Source: Planococcus sp. 107-1
GTDB lineage: Bacteria > Bacillota > Bacilli > Bacillales_A > Planococcaceae
Assembly (NCBI RefSeq): GCF_021513255.1
Contig: NZ_CP090977.1
Span: forward strand, 2,294,001-2,358,000
Reading direction: 5' to 3'
DNA length: 64,000 nucleotides
The translations under genes were made by a program, and so were the position numbers. Positions 8,054-16,252 of this stretch are shown here, piece by piece (the stretch's first letter is position 1; each line of letters begins with the position of its first letter). The notes under the pieces were generated by a model. It was not told the DNA's origin. It made no database searches and saw only the letters and a program-made list of their open reading frames with translations.

Positions 8054-8824
8054 TTATAGGATATGGTAGCCGCTGTCTACGTGGATTGTTTCACCCGTGA
8101 TGCCCCGAGACATATTGCTGAAAAGGAAGACAGCTGTATCGCCGACTTCTTCTGGCGTCGTGTTGCGATGAAGCGGCGCTTTTTCTTCGATTTCATGAAG
8201 GATGCTGTTAAAATCGCTTACCCCTTTTGAAGACAACGTACGGATCGGCCCTGAAGAAATGGCATTGACCCGAATTCCCTGGCGTCCAAGATCAGCTGCT
8301 AAATAGCGGACAGACATTTCAAGAGAAGCTTTTGCTACGCCCATGACGTTATAGTTCGGCATCACGCGTTCGCCGCCGATATACGTAAGGGCGATGATGC
8401 TGCCGCCTTCTGACACAAGCGGTTTCGCATGGCGCGCAATAATCGTCAATGAGTACGAACTGATATTTTGGGCTAATAAGAAACCGTCTCTCGATGTATC
8501 CGAGAAATTCCCTGCAAGCTCTTCCGTTTTAGCGAAAGCGATGCAATGCGCCAACCCATCGATCGTGCCGACTTGTTCTTTAATAGAAGAAAAACAGTTC
8601 TCCACACTTTCATCGTTTGTTACGTCACACGGCAAAATGAGGTCGTGGTTTCCTTCAAGTGTAGCGACAAGGTCGCGAACCGATTTTTCAAATCGTTCTC
8701 CTGCATAAGTGAAAATAAGGCGGGCTCCTGATTGATCCAGTGAACGTGCAATCCCCCATGCGATGCTTCGTTTATTGGCTACTCCCATGATTACGTATGT
8801 TTTGCCTTCTAATGATATCGACAT
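8054..8824 (-). CDS. fabI: Enoyl-[acyl-carrier-protein] reductase FabI (NADH)
   Basis: This 256-residue short-chain dehydrogenase catalyses the last step of each fatty-acid elongation round, reducing trans-2-enoyl-ACP. The nucleotide loop MGVANKRSIAWGIA lies near residues 13-26. The catalytic Tyr-x6-Lys is YNVMGVAK, and ISSGPIRTLSSKGV and ITGETIHVDSGYHIL are typical FabI segments. The start is the ATG at 8824 (MSISLEGKTYVIMG), placed after AGGAGG; a longer upstream reading is unsupported. A FapR operator sits 70-88 bases upstream. The cofactor loop and length fit FabI rather than FabL or FabK. Confidence 0.95.
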   Translation of the reverse strand: MSISLEGKTYVIMGVANKRSIAWGIARSLDQSGARLIFTYAGERFEKSVRDLVATLEGNHDLILPCDVTNDESVENCFSSIKEQVGTIDGLAHCIAFAKTEELAGNFSDTSRDGFLLAQNISSYSLTIIARHAKPLVSEGGSIIALTYIGGERVMPNYNVMGVAKASLEMSVRYLAADLGRQGIRVNAISSGPIRTLSSKGVSDFNSILHEIEEKAPLHRNTTPEEVGDTAVFLFSNMSRGITGETIHVDSGYHIL

Positions 8825-8893
8825 CCCAATTCCTCCTGCAATTCTATTTCTTGTTTTCAATGGCGTTTTACAAATAAACTTTTAAAACTTTAT

Positions 8894-8912
8894 ATTAATA
8901 CCTGGTACTAAT
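8894..8912. promoter_or_regulatory. FapR operator upstream of fabI
   Basis: ATTAATACCTGGTACTAAT matches the 17-19 bp FapR palindrome (ATTAGTACCTGGTACTAAT) with a single change. FapR represses membrane-lipid genes and is released by malonyl-CoA. A second near-consensus copy precedes fabH at 40433-40451. Confidence 0.85.
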
Positions 8913-8920
8913 ATTACCTC

Positions 8921-8951
8921 ATAAAAAAGAAAAGTGCAATTCGCACTTTTC
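8921..8951 (-). terminator. Terminator of mgtE
   Basis: Stem GAAAAGTGC (8929-8937) / GCACTTTTC (8943-8951) is followed on the minus strand by a T-run. It overlaps the last base of the mgtE stop codon. Confidence 0.75.
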
Positions 8952-10319
8952 TATAGTTGCCCCAAAAATGTAGTTGCCAATCCTAAATAGATCAGGATGG
9001 AGATAATATCATTCAAAGTAGTGATAAAAGGCCCTGAAGCTACAGCTGGATCGATTTTCAGGCGATGGATCAACAAAGGGATAAAAGAACCTGCTAAAGT
9101 GGCTACAAATATTGAACCGAATACCGCCGTCCCCACTAAAGCGCCAATCAGCAGTTCGCCTTTCCAAAAATACACCAAGCCTACGACTACCGCTCCGCAA
9201 ACGATTCCCGTGATCAAACCGGTGCCCGCTTCCCGGAATAATAAACGCATCTTGCTTTCTTCCTCGATATCGCCTGTCGCAATCCCGCGGACGGCAACCG
9301 CCAAAGCTTGAGTTCCGCTGTTTCCCCGCCATCCCAGCAATTAAAGGGATGAAAACTGCGAGAAGTGCCACTTTATCAAGCGTCGCTTCAAACATCCCCA
9401 TCAAATTGGCCGTCAGCATCCCAAGGAATGTCAGCAAAATCAGCCAAGGCAACCGTTTTTTAGCTGCCGTAAATGGGCCTTTATCGAACGTATCCATATC
9501 GGAAACTGCGGCAAGTTTGGAGTAATCATCTGAAGCTTCCTCGTCCAAAACGTCGATGATATCATCGACTGTGATGATGCCGAGCAAATGCTGCTGAAAA
9601 TCGACTACCGGTATCGCCAAGAAATCATAGTCTTTGATCATGCGCGCAACTTCTTCCTGGTCTTCGCTGACGGAAACACTGACTACCCGTTCATTCATAA
9701 TTGCACTGATCAACGTATCTTCGTCCGAAACGATCAAATCCCGGAGCGTGACAATCCCAGACAAGCGTTTGTCTTCATCGACTACGAAAACATAGTAAAT
9801 GGTTTCAGCATTAGGCGCAGCATTCCGCAAAATGTTCATCGCGGAACGGACGGTGGAATTTTTCGGAATCGAAACGAATTCCGTTGTCATGATAGAACCT
9901 GCCGTATATTCTTCGTAGTGAAGCAAATCTTTAATCTGCCTTGCTGACTCTTTTTCCATAATCGTCAAATAGGTAGCCACTTGTTCTTTGTTCAGCAAGT
10001 TCAAAATATCAACTGCATCATCTGTATACATATACGAAAGCAAATCGGATGCATAATTGACATTCATTTCCTTGAAAAGATCTTCGTATTCATCGTCATC
10101 AATTTCAATGGCTTCAAAAATATCCGCCATTTCCTTCGGAGAGAGATACTGATACATCAAATGCCGGATATCTTGATCTGCTTTTTCATAAAATGTAGCC
10201 TGGTCATATGGATGATGCGTTAAGAAATCACCCCTGAAGCCTTCAACGTCTCCTTGCTTCAGAAGATCCAAAAGCATTTCATTATCCATTTCACGATCAT
10301 TATGGTTCATTTCTTCCAT
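8951..10319 (-). CDS. mgtE: Magnesium transporter MgtE, frame-disrupted
   Basis: MgtE is a Mg2+ channel of the cytoplasmic membrane gated by cytosolic Mg2+. Order of parts: N-terminal MgtE_N helical domain (to about residue 130), two CBS domains (AGSIMTTEFVSIPKNSTV and AIMNERVVSVSVSED regions), a connecting helix, then the membrane domain beginning at WLILLTFLGMLTANL. The frame breaks at 9321-9327: the first part reads GMAGKQRNS and terminates late in the wrong frame, whereas the other frame restores AGNSGTQALAVAVRG, the conserved pore-helix motif, and runs to the stop at 8951. One base too many in GGGGAAA (minus strand) explains it. The ATG at 10319 (MEEMNHNDREM) follows GGAGGG. It is divergent from prpE. 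Confidence 0.85.
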
Positions 10320-10417
10320 CTGGTGTACTCCCTCCTTCCCTAATCTCAACACACAATTTCACCATTCTATACGTTACACTATGTATAAAGATAATCAAGA
10401 TTAAAGAGGTGTTTTTT

Positions 10418-11156
10418 ATGGGATTTGATATTATTGGCGATATTCATGGATGCTACCAGGAACTTCTCGATTTGCTGAACGAGCTTGGCTACCTGGAAGA
10501 AGGTGGCCTTTACCGGCATTCAGACAACCGTCGCCTTGTGTTTGTAGGAGATGCCATGGACCGCGGTCCTGCCTCTCTTGATGTTCTGCATCTCTTATTT
10601 AAGATGCAAGACGCAGACATCCTATACTATTCCCCCGGAAACCATTGCAACAAACTTTATCGTTTTTTTAAAGGCAACAAAGTCCAGATCAGCCATGGCC
10701 TTGAAAATACGCTTGCTGAGTGGCAGCGTCTGCCGAAAAAGAAGCAATCGGAATTCCGGTCCCGCTTATCTGCAATTCTACGAAAAGCTGCCGCTCTATC
10801 AACAGCTTAGCCCAGACCTTGTCGTTGCCCATGCCGGCATCAAAGAAGAAATGATCGGAGCAAAAATAAGCAAAGGCATTGCGGCTTTTGTTCTTTACGG
10901 AGACACTACCGGCAAATTCCATGCAGATGGACGGCCTGTCAGAAGAGACTGGGCGAAAAATTACCAAGGGGCTAAATGGATTGTTTACGGGCACACGCCC
11001 ACAGAAGAACCTTATCAAATTAACCGAACGGCCAATATCGATACCGGCTGTGTTTTTGGCGGCGCGCTCACTGCATTTCGCTTCCCTGAGAAGGAATTCG
11101 TTTCCGTTCCTTCTAGGCAACCTTTCCAACCGGAAAAATTCCACCGTTATACGTGA
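10418..11156 (+). CDS. prpE: Bis(5'-nucleosyl)-tetraphosphatase PrpE, frame-disrupted
   Basis: This is a calcineurin-type metallophosphoesterase that cleaves dinucleoside polyphosphates such as Ap4A. Motifs seen are [12 protein letters not shown] (residues 4-15), [20 protein letters not shown], then in the second frame [11 protein letters not shown] and [12 protein letters not shown], giving all five metal-binding blocks. The NHD/NHE-type block reads GNHCNK. The first frame ends at 10810; a shift at about 10754-10763 (TTCCGGTCCC, one extra base) joins it to [15 protein letters not shown], and the protein ends at 11156. The start is the ATG at 10418 after AGAGGTG. The 3' end overlaps the 3' end of the convergent yjbO gene by 10 bases. 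Confidence 0.85.
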
Positions 11157-12036
11157 ATCAATTGCTTCATATCTTCGTTTAATGGCGAAGAAAAGACTAA
11201 TTTTTCTCCGGTTACAGGGTGCAGCAAAAGCAGCTTACTGCAATGCAATGCTTGGCGTGGGATGATTTCTCGGGTACCGCCATATAAATCATCGCCAACT
11301 AAAGGATGGCCGATGTGAGCTAAATGTACGCGGATTTGATGGGTTCTTCCCGTATTCAATTGCAGCTGCACGCGGCATATCCGTCGAATTGCTGAATCAC
11401 TTCCACTTCAGTTTCTGCAAACTGTCCGTCTTCACGGACTTCCCGTTCAATGATGCTCGTGTTTTTTCGGCCAATCGGCTCAGTGATCGTAAACTTTTCT
11501 TCTGTAAAAAATCCATGTGCCAGTGCATCGTATTGCCGTTTCATAACTTTTTCTTTTTGCTGCATCGAGAGCATATGATGGATATGGCGATTTTTCGCGA
11601 TGCATACAAGCCCTGAAGTATCCCGGTCAAGACGCGTGGCGATATGCAGCGTCGCTGGTACGCCGTGGTCTTCAAAATGTTTTGCGACGATATTGGCCAG
11701 GCTGCCTGAAGGATGTTCTCTTGAAGGTATCGTGTTTTGAAGCGGCGGTTTGTCTACAATCAATAAAGCCTCGTCTTCATAAATGATGCTCAAAGGACCG
11801 CTTTCCGCCTGCAGCCCTCCACCTAATTCCTCTTTAGGAAAAATAACGGTCACGGCATCGTCTTTTTCAACGACATGCCGGACCGTTACTTCACGACCGT
11901 TGACCAGTATCTTTCCACCCCCATATTTCACTGATGCCAAAGTCCGCTTGGAAATCCCCCAGCCGCTTAACGCATCACGCAGAAGCATGGAAGTTTTCAC
12001 GTTATAAGTTAATTGAAATGCTGTCATTTGTTCCAC
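11147..12036 (-). CDS. yjbO: RluA/RluD-family pseudouridine synthase YjbO, frame-disrupted
   Basis: This enzyme isomerises uridine to pseudouridine in RNA, most likely rRNA. An S4-like N-terminal part ([16 protein letters not shown]) is followed by the catalytic [17 protein letters not shown] segment with the active-site Asp, and the C-terminal [20 protein letters not shown] motif. The C-terminal part is in another frame. After FDGYAA the upper frame reads to a stop at 11356, while inserting one base at about 11369-11375 gives [18 protein letters not shown] and the true stop at 11147. Intact length would be about 296 residues. The ATG lies 2 bases after the nadK stop, so yjbO is translationally close-coupled to nadK. 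Confidence 0.87.
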
Positions 12037-12038
12037 TT

Positions 12039-12839
12039 TTAAACCTCGCTATCGATAAATGAATCGTGTACGCGTCTCCAAAACGGGAACGCGCGGAACC
12101 GTGCAAACCGGACATTTTCCTCAGCCACCCGGTATTCGATCGACTTCACGTCTTTATGAAGCAATTGCAGGTGGTCGACTGTCACCATAAAATCTGGTGC
12201 TTTCACCGGCCGAAGTGCACATCGGTGGTGGGCTGGCAACACTAATGGAGAGCCGACTGTACGAAAAACGCGGTTATTGATGGACGCCATTTCCGTCAAC
12301 TGCATAGCGTGCAGCGACGGATGGATAATGGCTCCTCCCAAAGCTTTATTATAAGCCGTACTGCCGGAAGGTGTAGACATGCATAGTCCGTCTCCTCTGA
12401 AGCGTTCGAAATGCCCTTCGTTCAAAAAGACATCCATCACTAAGGTAACATCAGGGGATTTGACCGTTGATTCATTCAATGCCAAGTAAACAGAAGGTTC
12501 GGCTTTGTTTAAATAGTGGATGCTGACTTCAAGCAAAGGATACTCGATCACTTCGTATTCTTTTTTCGCAATCGACAATACTAATTTCTCAATTTCGATC
12601 GGTTTCCAATCCGCATAGAATCCTAAATGGCCTGTATGTATTCCGACAAAAGCCACTGTGTCCAACTGATCCCGGTATTTGTGAAAAGCGTGCAGGAAGG
12701 TCCCATCCCCACCAATGGATAGCACGACATCCGGCGCCTCTTCGCTCCATTCCAATCCAAAGTCCTGCAAATACTCCCGTGCAGTCGCCATTAATTCATT
12801 TGAAAGATCATCGGTTCTCGATATGATAAAATATTTCAT
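12039..12839 (-). CDS. nadK: NAD kinase
   Basis: This 266-residue cytosolic enzyme phosphorylates NAD to NADP with ATP or polyphosphate. The [11 protein letters not shown] motif lies near residue 44-54, ALNESTVKS near 122-130, and [20 protein letters not shown] near 150-169, all in NadK order. The ATG overlaps the yjbM stop codon (ATGA at 12836-12839), indicating translational coupling. Order yjbL-yjbM-nadK-yjbO is as in B. subtilis. Length is normal. Confidence 0.95.
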   Translation of the reverse strand: MKYFIISRTDDLSNELMATAREYLQDFGLEWSEEAPDVVLSIGGDGTFLHAFHKYRDQLDTVAFVGIHTGHLGFYADWKPIEIEKLVLSIAKKEYEVIEYPLLEVSIHYLNKAEPSVYLALNESTVKSPDVTLVMDVFLNEGHFERFRGDGLCMSTPSGSTAYNKALGGAIIHPSLHAMQLTEMASINNRVFRTVGSPLVLPAHHRCALRPVKAPDFMVTVDHLQLLHKDVKSIEYRVAEENVRFARFRAFPFWRRVHDSFIDSEV

Positions 12840-13513
12840 CGCTTTGATTGTCCCCCTTCTCTTCCTGTAGGAAAATGTGTACCCGCGGATTCCTTGAATT
12901 CGGTAAAGTAAGCTTGGGCTTCCTGGATCTCGTCCCGGATTTGCGACATTTCTTCATCCAGTTGGAATGCCGCTTCTGCAGCGCGCTGGAGCCTGTTTTT
13001 GATTTCTTCCGGGAAAACGCCTTTGTATTTATAATTCAACGAATGCTCAATCGATGCCCAAAAATTCATCGCGAGTGTCCGAATTTGAATTTCAGCGAGA
13101 ATCAGCTTTTCGCCATTGATGGTTTGGACTGGGTATTCCACAATTACATGATATGAGCGGTAGCCGCTTTGTTTTTCATGGGAGATGTAGTCTTTCTCTT
13201 CAACGATCCGCAAGTCATTCCGTTGGCGCAAAAGCGTGACTACGGTCTGTATATCTCCGACAAATTGGCACATCATGCGAAGTCCGGCAATATCCTGCAT
13301 TTGATGCGCCAATTCCTCCGACGGTTCAAAAGCGATCCCTTTTTCAAGTGTTTTATCGTATATGCTCGCCAATGGCTTTACACGGCCGGTAACAAACTCA
13401 ATTGGCGAATTCGTATTATCCGTTTCAAATTGCTGGCGCATCCCTTTAAATTTAATCTTCAATTCATCAACCGCTTGTTTATACGGTGCTAAAAAACGAT
13501 CCCATTGGCCCAT
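12836..13513 (-). CDS. yjbM: Small alarmone synthetase, GTP pyrophosphokinase YjbM/RelQ
   Basis: This roughly 225-residue single-domain (p)ppGpp synthetase transfers pyrophosphate from ATP to GTP or GDP. The RelA/SpoT synthetase fold shows [15 protein letters not shown] (substrate Arg/Lys), [11 protein letters not shown], the [11 protein letters not shown] core and [20 protein letters not shown], which carries the catalytic Gln-x-Arg. There is no hydrolase, TGS or ACT domain, so it is the small RelQ class. The ATG at 13513 follows AAGGAGG; an upstream in-frame TTG is less likely. Operon with nadK and yjbO, start 23 bases after the upstream gene's stop. Confidence 0.93.
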   Translation of the reverse strand: MGQWDRFLAPYKQAVDELKIKFKGMRQQFETDNTNSPIEFVTGRVKPLASIYDKTLEKGIAFEPSEELAHQMQDIAGLRMMCQFVGDIQTVVTLLRQRNDLRIVEEKDYISHEKQSGYRSYHVIVEYPVQTINGEKLILAEIQIRTLAMNFWASIEHSLNYKYKGVFPEEIKNRLQRAAEAAFQLDEEMSQIRDEIQEAQAYFTEFKESAGTHFPTGREGGQSKR

Positions 13514-13535
13514 ACCCAATCCTCCTTACTCCTCT

Positions 13536-13928
13536 TTATGCTTGTGAAGCAAGTGCCTCATGGAAAACAGCTTCGACTGCAATGCGGAAATCCTCCGCAT
13601 AATTATCATTGCCTTCGATGTTTTCAAGCAGCATGCCCAGTTCTTCATGGAATGCATCTAGAGGCATTATTTGTTTATCCCAAACGAGCAGAGGAACAAC
13701 ATCCGTCTGCTTAAGCGCTTCCGCTAAAAGCGGCCATGTATGTTCTTTAAAATGGACATAAATATATTCGGTGCCGGTATCGACTACATAAACAAAAGCA
13801 CAGGCTTCTGTATCTGTCAGCATTTTCCCGGCAGCTTCCACCGCTTCTGCAGGTTCTGCCGCATTCACTTTAAATTGAATGTTTTGGCCTTCGAAAAGAC
13901 CCTCTGATACTTCTACTAATTTACGCAA
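13536..13928 (-). CDS. yjbL: YjbL-like UPF0738 family protein
   Basis: This 130-residue acidic cytosolic protein has the pattern of UPF0738 (YjbL): MLTDTEACAFVYVVDTG, YVHFKEHTWPLL and NIEGNDNYAEDFRIAVEAVF. No catalytic motif is evident and the function is unknown. The start appears to be TTG at 13928 preceded by AAAGGA. It is first in the yjbL-yjbM-nadK-yjbO unit. Confidence 0.75.
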   Translation of the reverse strand: MRKLVEVSEGLFEGQNIQFKVNAAEPAEAVEAAGKMLTDTEACAFVYVVDTGTEYIYVHFKEHTWPLLAEALKQTDVVPLLVWDKQIMPLDAFHEELGMLLENIEGNDNYAEDFRIAVEAVFHEALASQA

Positions 13929-14044
13929 AGGGATGCATCCTTTCCAGTTTTAATCTATAGTCATATTTTAACACAGCTCTCGTGTCCGTTGCAGTTTGGC
14001 AAAAATTATCCCATAATAAATAAGAATGATGAGGTGAAGCCGGA

Positions 14045-14626
14045 ATGACAAAAGAACTTGAAATCGAATACAAAAACATGCTGGAACAAAATGAATACAA
14101 TCGTTTATTGGAGGCTTTTGAAGTAAAGGCTGAAGAAATTAAAACACAGACGAACCATTATTTCGATACGAAAGATTTCAGCTTAAAAGCGAAACGCTGC
14201 GCATTGCGGATTCGCGTGAAAAATGAGGATTATGAATGCACATTGAAAACTCCCGCTCCTGAGGGGAATTATGAAATTACGGATTCTCTAACACCCATGC
14301 AAGCCGAAAAGATGCTAGACGGCCATTCTTTTGAAGCGCTGGAAGTGAAAGCAGCCTTAAAAGAATTGGCCGTAAATGAAAAAGACCTTGAACGATTCGG
14401 GACTTTAACGACCCATCGCGTAGAGTTTCCTTATAAAGACGGCTTATTGGTTATCGACCACTCGGAGTATGGCCAGGCTGAAGACTACGAATTGGAATTC
14501 GAAGTCCAAAATGCTGAAGTCGGCCGCAAACAGTTTTTGGATTTCCTGACTATACAGAAAATCCCTGTGCGTCCTGCCGATAAGAAAATTGCGCGTTTTA
14601 TGAAATCCATAAAACCTTTTACATGA
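14045..14626 (+). CDS. yjbK: CYTH-domain protein YjbK
   Basis: This 193-residue member of the CYTH (CyaB/thiamine triphosphatase) superfamily has the defining ExExK motif at the N terminus (EIEYK, residues 6-10). The alternating charged strands of the triphosphate tunnel follow (CALRIRVKNEDYECTLKTP, VEFPYKDGLLVIDHSEY, EDYELEFEVQN). Such enzymes hydrolyse triphosphate or polyphosphate groups; the substrate here is not known. The ATG follows GAGGTGAAG. It is divergent from yjbL and upstream of yjbI, as in B. subtilis. Confidence 0.88.
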   Translation: MTKELEIEYKNMLEQNEYNRLLEAFEVKAEEIKTQTNHYFDTKDFSLKAKRCALRIRVKNEDYECTLKTPAPEGNYEITDSLTPMQAEKMLDGHSFEALEVKAALKELAVNEKDLERFGTLTTHRVEFPYKDGLLVIDHSEYGQAEDYELEFEVQNAEVGRKQFLDFLTIQKIPVRPADKKIARFMKSIKPFT

Positions 14627-14735
14627 ATTTAATCCATCCTTATTTCCTATCTTTTCCACTTTCAATCGATTTGTTTGAGAAATTTCCGTTGCGTTGATAG
14701 AATGAATCTACAGCTAAAGCAAAGGAGACTCAATA

Positions 14736-15134
14736 ATGACTGGAAAACCGATTATTCCGTACGAAGAAATTGGTGCGGAACGCTTGTCACAGTTAATTGA
14801 CGCGTTCTATTCGCGAGTGGCAAAGCATCCAAAGCTGCAGCCTATTTTTCCTAAGGATCTTACTGAAACAGCTAGAAAACAAAAACAATTTATGACTCAA
14901 TATTTAGGTGGACCCAATATATATTCTGAAGAGCACGGCCATCCGCGGTTAAAGGCACGCCATCATCCATTTCCGATCACTCCAGAGCGGGCGCAGGCTT
15001 GGCTTGAATGCATGAGTGAAGCAATGGATGAAGTGGAATTGACCGGTAAATTCCGCGAAGTCTTTTACCAACGTCTTGTTTTGACTGCTCACCACATGGT
15101 GAATGAGCAAGATAGCGAGGAGGAGTTAGTGTGA
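14736..15134 (+). CDS. yjbI: Truncated hemoglobin YjbI (trHbO group)
   Basis: This 132-residue group II truncated globin has the proximal-haem segment LKARHHPFPIT with its His, FPKDLTETARKQKQFMTQYL, and the QYLGGPNIYSEEHGHPRL region typical of trHbO. It binds haem and O2 and is proposed to act in oxidative or nitrosative stress. It overlaps the yjbH start by four bases (GTGA), so translation is coupled to the SpxA adaptor YjbH, a conserved pairing. AAAGGAGA precedes the ATG. Confidence 0.93.
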   Translation: MTGKPIIPYEEIGAERLSQLIDAFYSRVAKHPKLQPIFPKDLTETARKQKQFMTQYLGGPNIYSEEHGHPRLKARHHPFPITPERAQAWLECMSEAMDEVELTGKFREVFYQRLVLTAHHMVNEQDSEEELV

Positions 15135-15927
15135 ACCAATTAGATCTGACTCAGGAAAGCCCGGATATCCCAAAGCCGGCAAAGCCCATGGAACTTTACA
15201 TTTTTCTTGATCCCTTAAATCCGCAGTGCTGGGCGCTTCAATCGATCGTCCGTAAACTTCAAATAGAATATGGCCATTACTTTTCAATGCGATTCGTTTT
15301 AAGTACCAAATTGTTCAATTTGAACAAAGCTGCAGAAGCACCGAATATCGATACCGAAAACCTTTCCCATCCCGTTCTGGCTTCCGTAGCCGTAAAAGCT
15401 GCAGAACTCCAGGGCAGACGCGCAGGCAACCGCTTCTTGCATAAACTTCAGGAGCATCTCTTGTTGAAGACAAAAGATGTTTCTTCTTATGATGTTTTGC
15501 TAACAATTGCGAGCGAATCCGAATTGGATTTAGAGGAGTTCAAGCAGGATTTCCACTCTGTCAATACGGCCAAAGCGTTCCAATGCGATTTGCAGATTAC
15601 GCGGAAATGGAAATCGACGAAGTGCCTAGCATCGTTTTCTTCAATGAATGCATTGAAGACGAAGGAGTAAAAGTATCTGGACTTTATTCATATGATGTTT
15701 ATCAAACGATTCTTCAAGAAATGTCAGGAGAAGAAAATTTAAACCGACAGTCTCCGCCTTCTTTGGATGAATTATTTATCAAATACTCTACGATGGCAAC
15801 GGGTGAAATTGCTTCTATTTATAATATTTCTGAGCAAAATGCAGAACGGGAATTGAAAAAGCAATTGCTTCAGCAAAAACTTGAACGCATTAATTTGCCA
15901 GGCCAAACCTTATGGACATTAAAATAG
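15131..15927 (+). CDS. yjbH: ClpXP adaptor protein YjbH/SpxH (DsbA-like), frame-disrupted
   Basis: YjbH delivers SpxA to ClpXP for degradation. The thioredoxin/DsbA-like N terminus reads YIFLDPLNPQCWALQSIV. Where I expect a CxxC-like pair, only the second Cys is present (NPQC). The start is GTG at 15131 after AGGAG, overlapping yjbI. The frame stops at 15670, but the true continuation (EMEIDEVPSIVFFNECIE to the stop at 15927) is in another frame. Adding one base at about 15599-15601 gives CDLQITAEMEIDEV. Restored length is about 265 residues. The substrate gene spxA lies about 4.3 kb away in this window. Confidence 0.87.
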
Positions 15928-15956
15928 CCTTTCGCATATGCGAAAGGCTATTTTTT
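15925..15956 (+). terminator. Terminator of yjbI-yjbH
   Basis: A perfect 26-base palindrome (TAGCCTTTCGCAT and its complement, 15925-15950) is followed by TTTTTT. It begins inside the last codons of yjbH. The preceding AAAA makes it potentially bidirectional. Confidence 0.88.
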
Positions 15957-15983
15957 CTATTCGTCTGGAATTTTTGGCAAAGT

Positions 15984-16017
15984 GAAAGGCGCCTTCCACG
16001 TCCGGAAGGCGCCTTTC
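15984..16017. repeat. Perfect 14-bp inverted repeat with 6-base loop
   Basis: GAAAGGCGCCTTCC (15984-15997) and GGAAGGCGCCTTTC (16004-16017) form a very stable hairpin. There is no T-run on either side, so it is not a standard terminator. It lies between the yjbH terminator and a putative small gene. Confidence 0.7.
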
Positions 16018-16043
16018 GGTATTACACAAAGGGGATGGGAGAA

Positions 16044-16169
16044 ATGTTCACGCTCAAACAAAGGGGTGTATGTTTGTATGTGATTTATTTCACAACCTTA
16101 CTTTATCACGGAATAATAGTTAATGCAATAATTCACAAAGGATTTCACAAATTTGTCATATTGCTGTAA
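16044..16169 (+). CDS. Possible 41-residue small membrane peptide
   Basis: An ATG at 16044 is preceded by a purine-rich GGGGATGGGAGAA stretch that could be a ribosome site. It opens a 41-codon frame (MFTLKQRGVCLYVIYFTTLL, then YHGIIVNAIIHKGFHKFVILL), mostly hydrophobic. It lies in the 325-base gap between the terminators of yjbH and pepF. I do not recognise it, no promoter is convincing, and it may be chance. The gap is notable because B. subtilis also has a small gene in this position (recollection). Confidence 0.25.
   Translation: MFTLKQRGVCLYVIYFTTLLYHGIIVNAIIHKGFHKFVILL
16078..16095. promoter_or_regulatory. CRP/FNR- or Rex-like palindrome
   Basis: TGTGATTTATTTCACA (16079-16094) is a perfect TGTGA-N6-TCACA palindrome as bound by CRP/FNR regulators. 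Read as 18 bases it matches 12 of 14 defined positions of the Rex operator TTGTGAA-N4-TTCACAA. It lies inside the small-ORF candidate, with no gene at normal promoter distance. Confidence 0.4.
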
Positions 16170-16210
16170 AGATAAGTTAATCTATATTCTTTTTCATTAT
16201 ATTAATATAC

Positions 16211-16246
16211 CAAAATAAAAGAAGCCGGTTGGTTTTCCGGCTTCTT
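16211..16246. terminator. Terminator downstream of pepF
   Basis: Stem AGAAGCCGG (16220-16228) / CCGGCTTCT (16237-16245) has an A-rich left side (T-run for the minus-strand pepF transcript) and a weaker T-rich right side. Confidence 0.8.
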
Positions 16247-16252
16247 GATCTT

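Noticed and set aside
8054..8860. A longer FabI start at 8860
   Set aside because: The ATG at 8824 has a strong AGGAGG site directly upstream and gives the usual FabI length.
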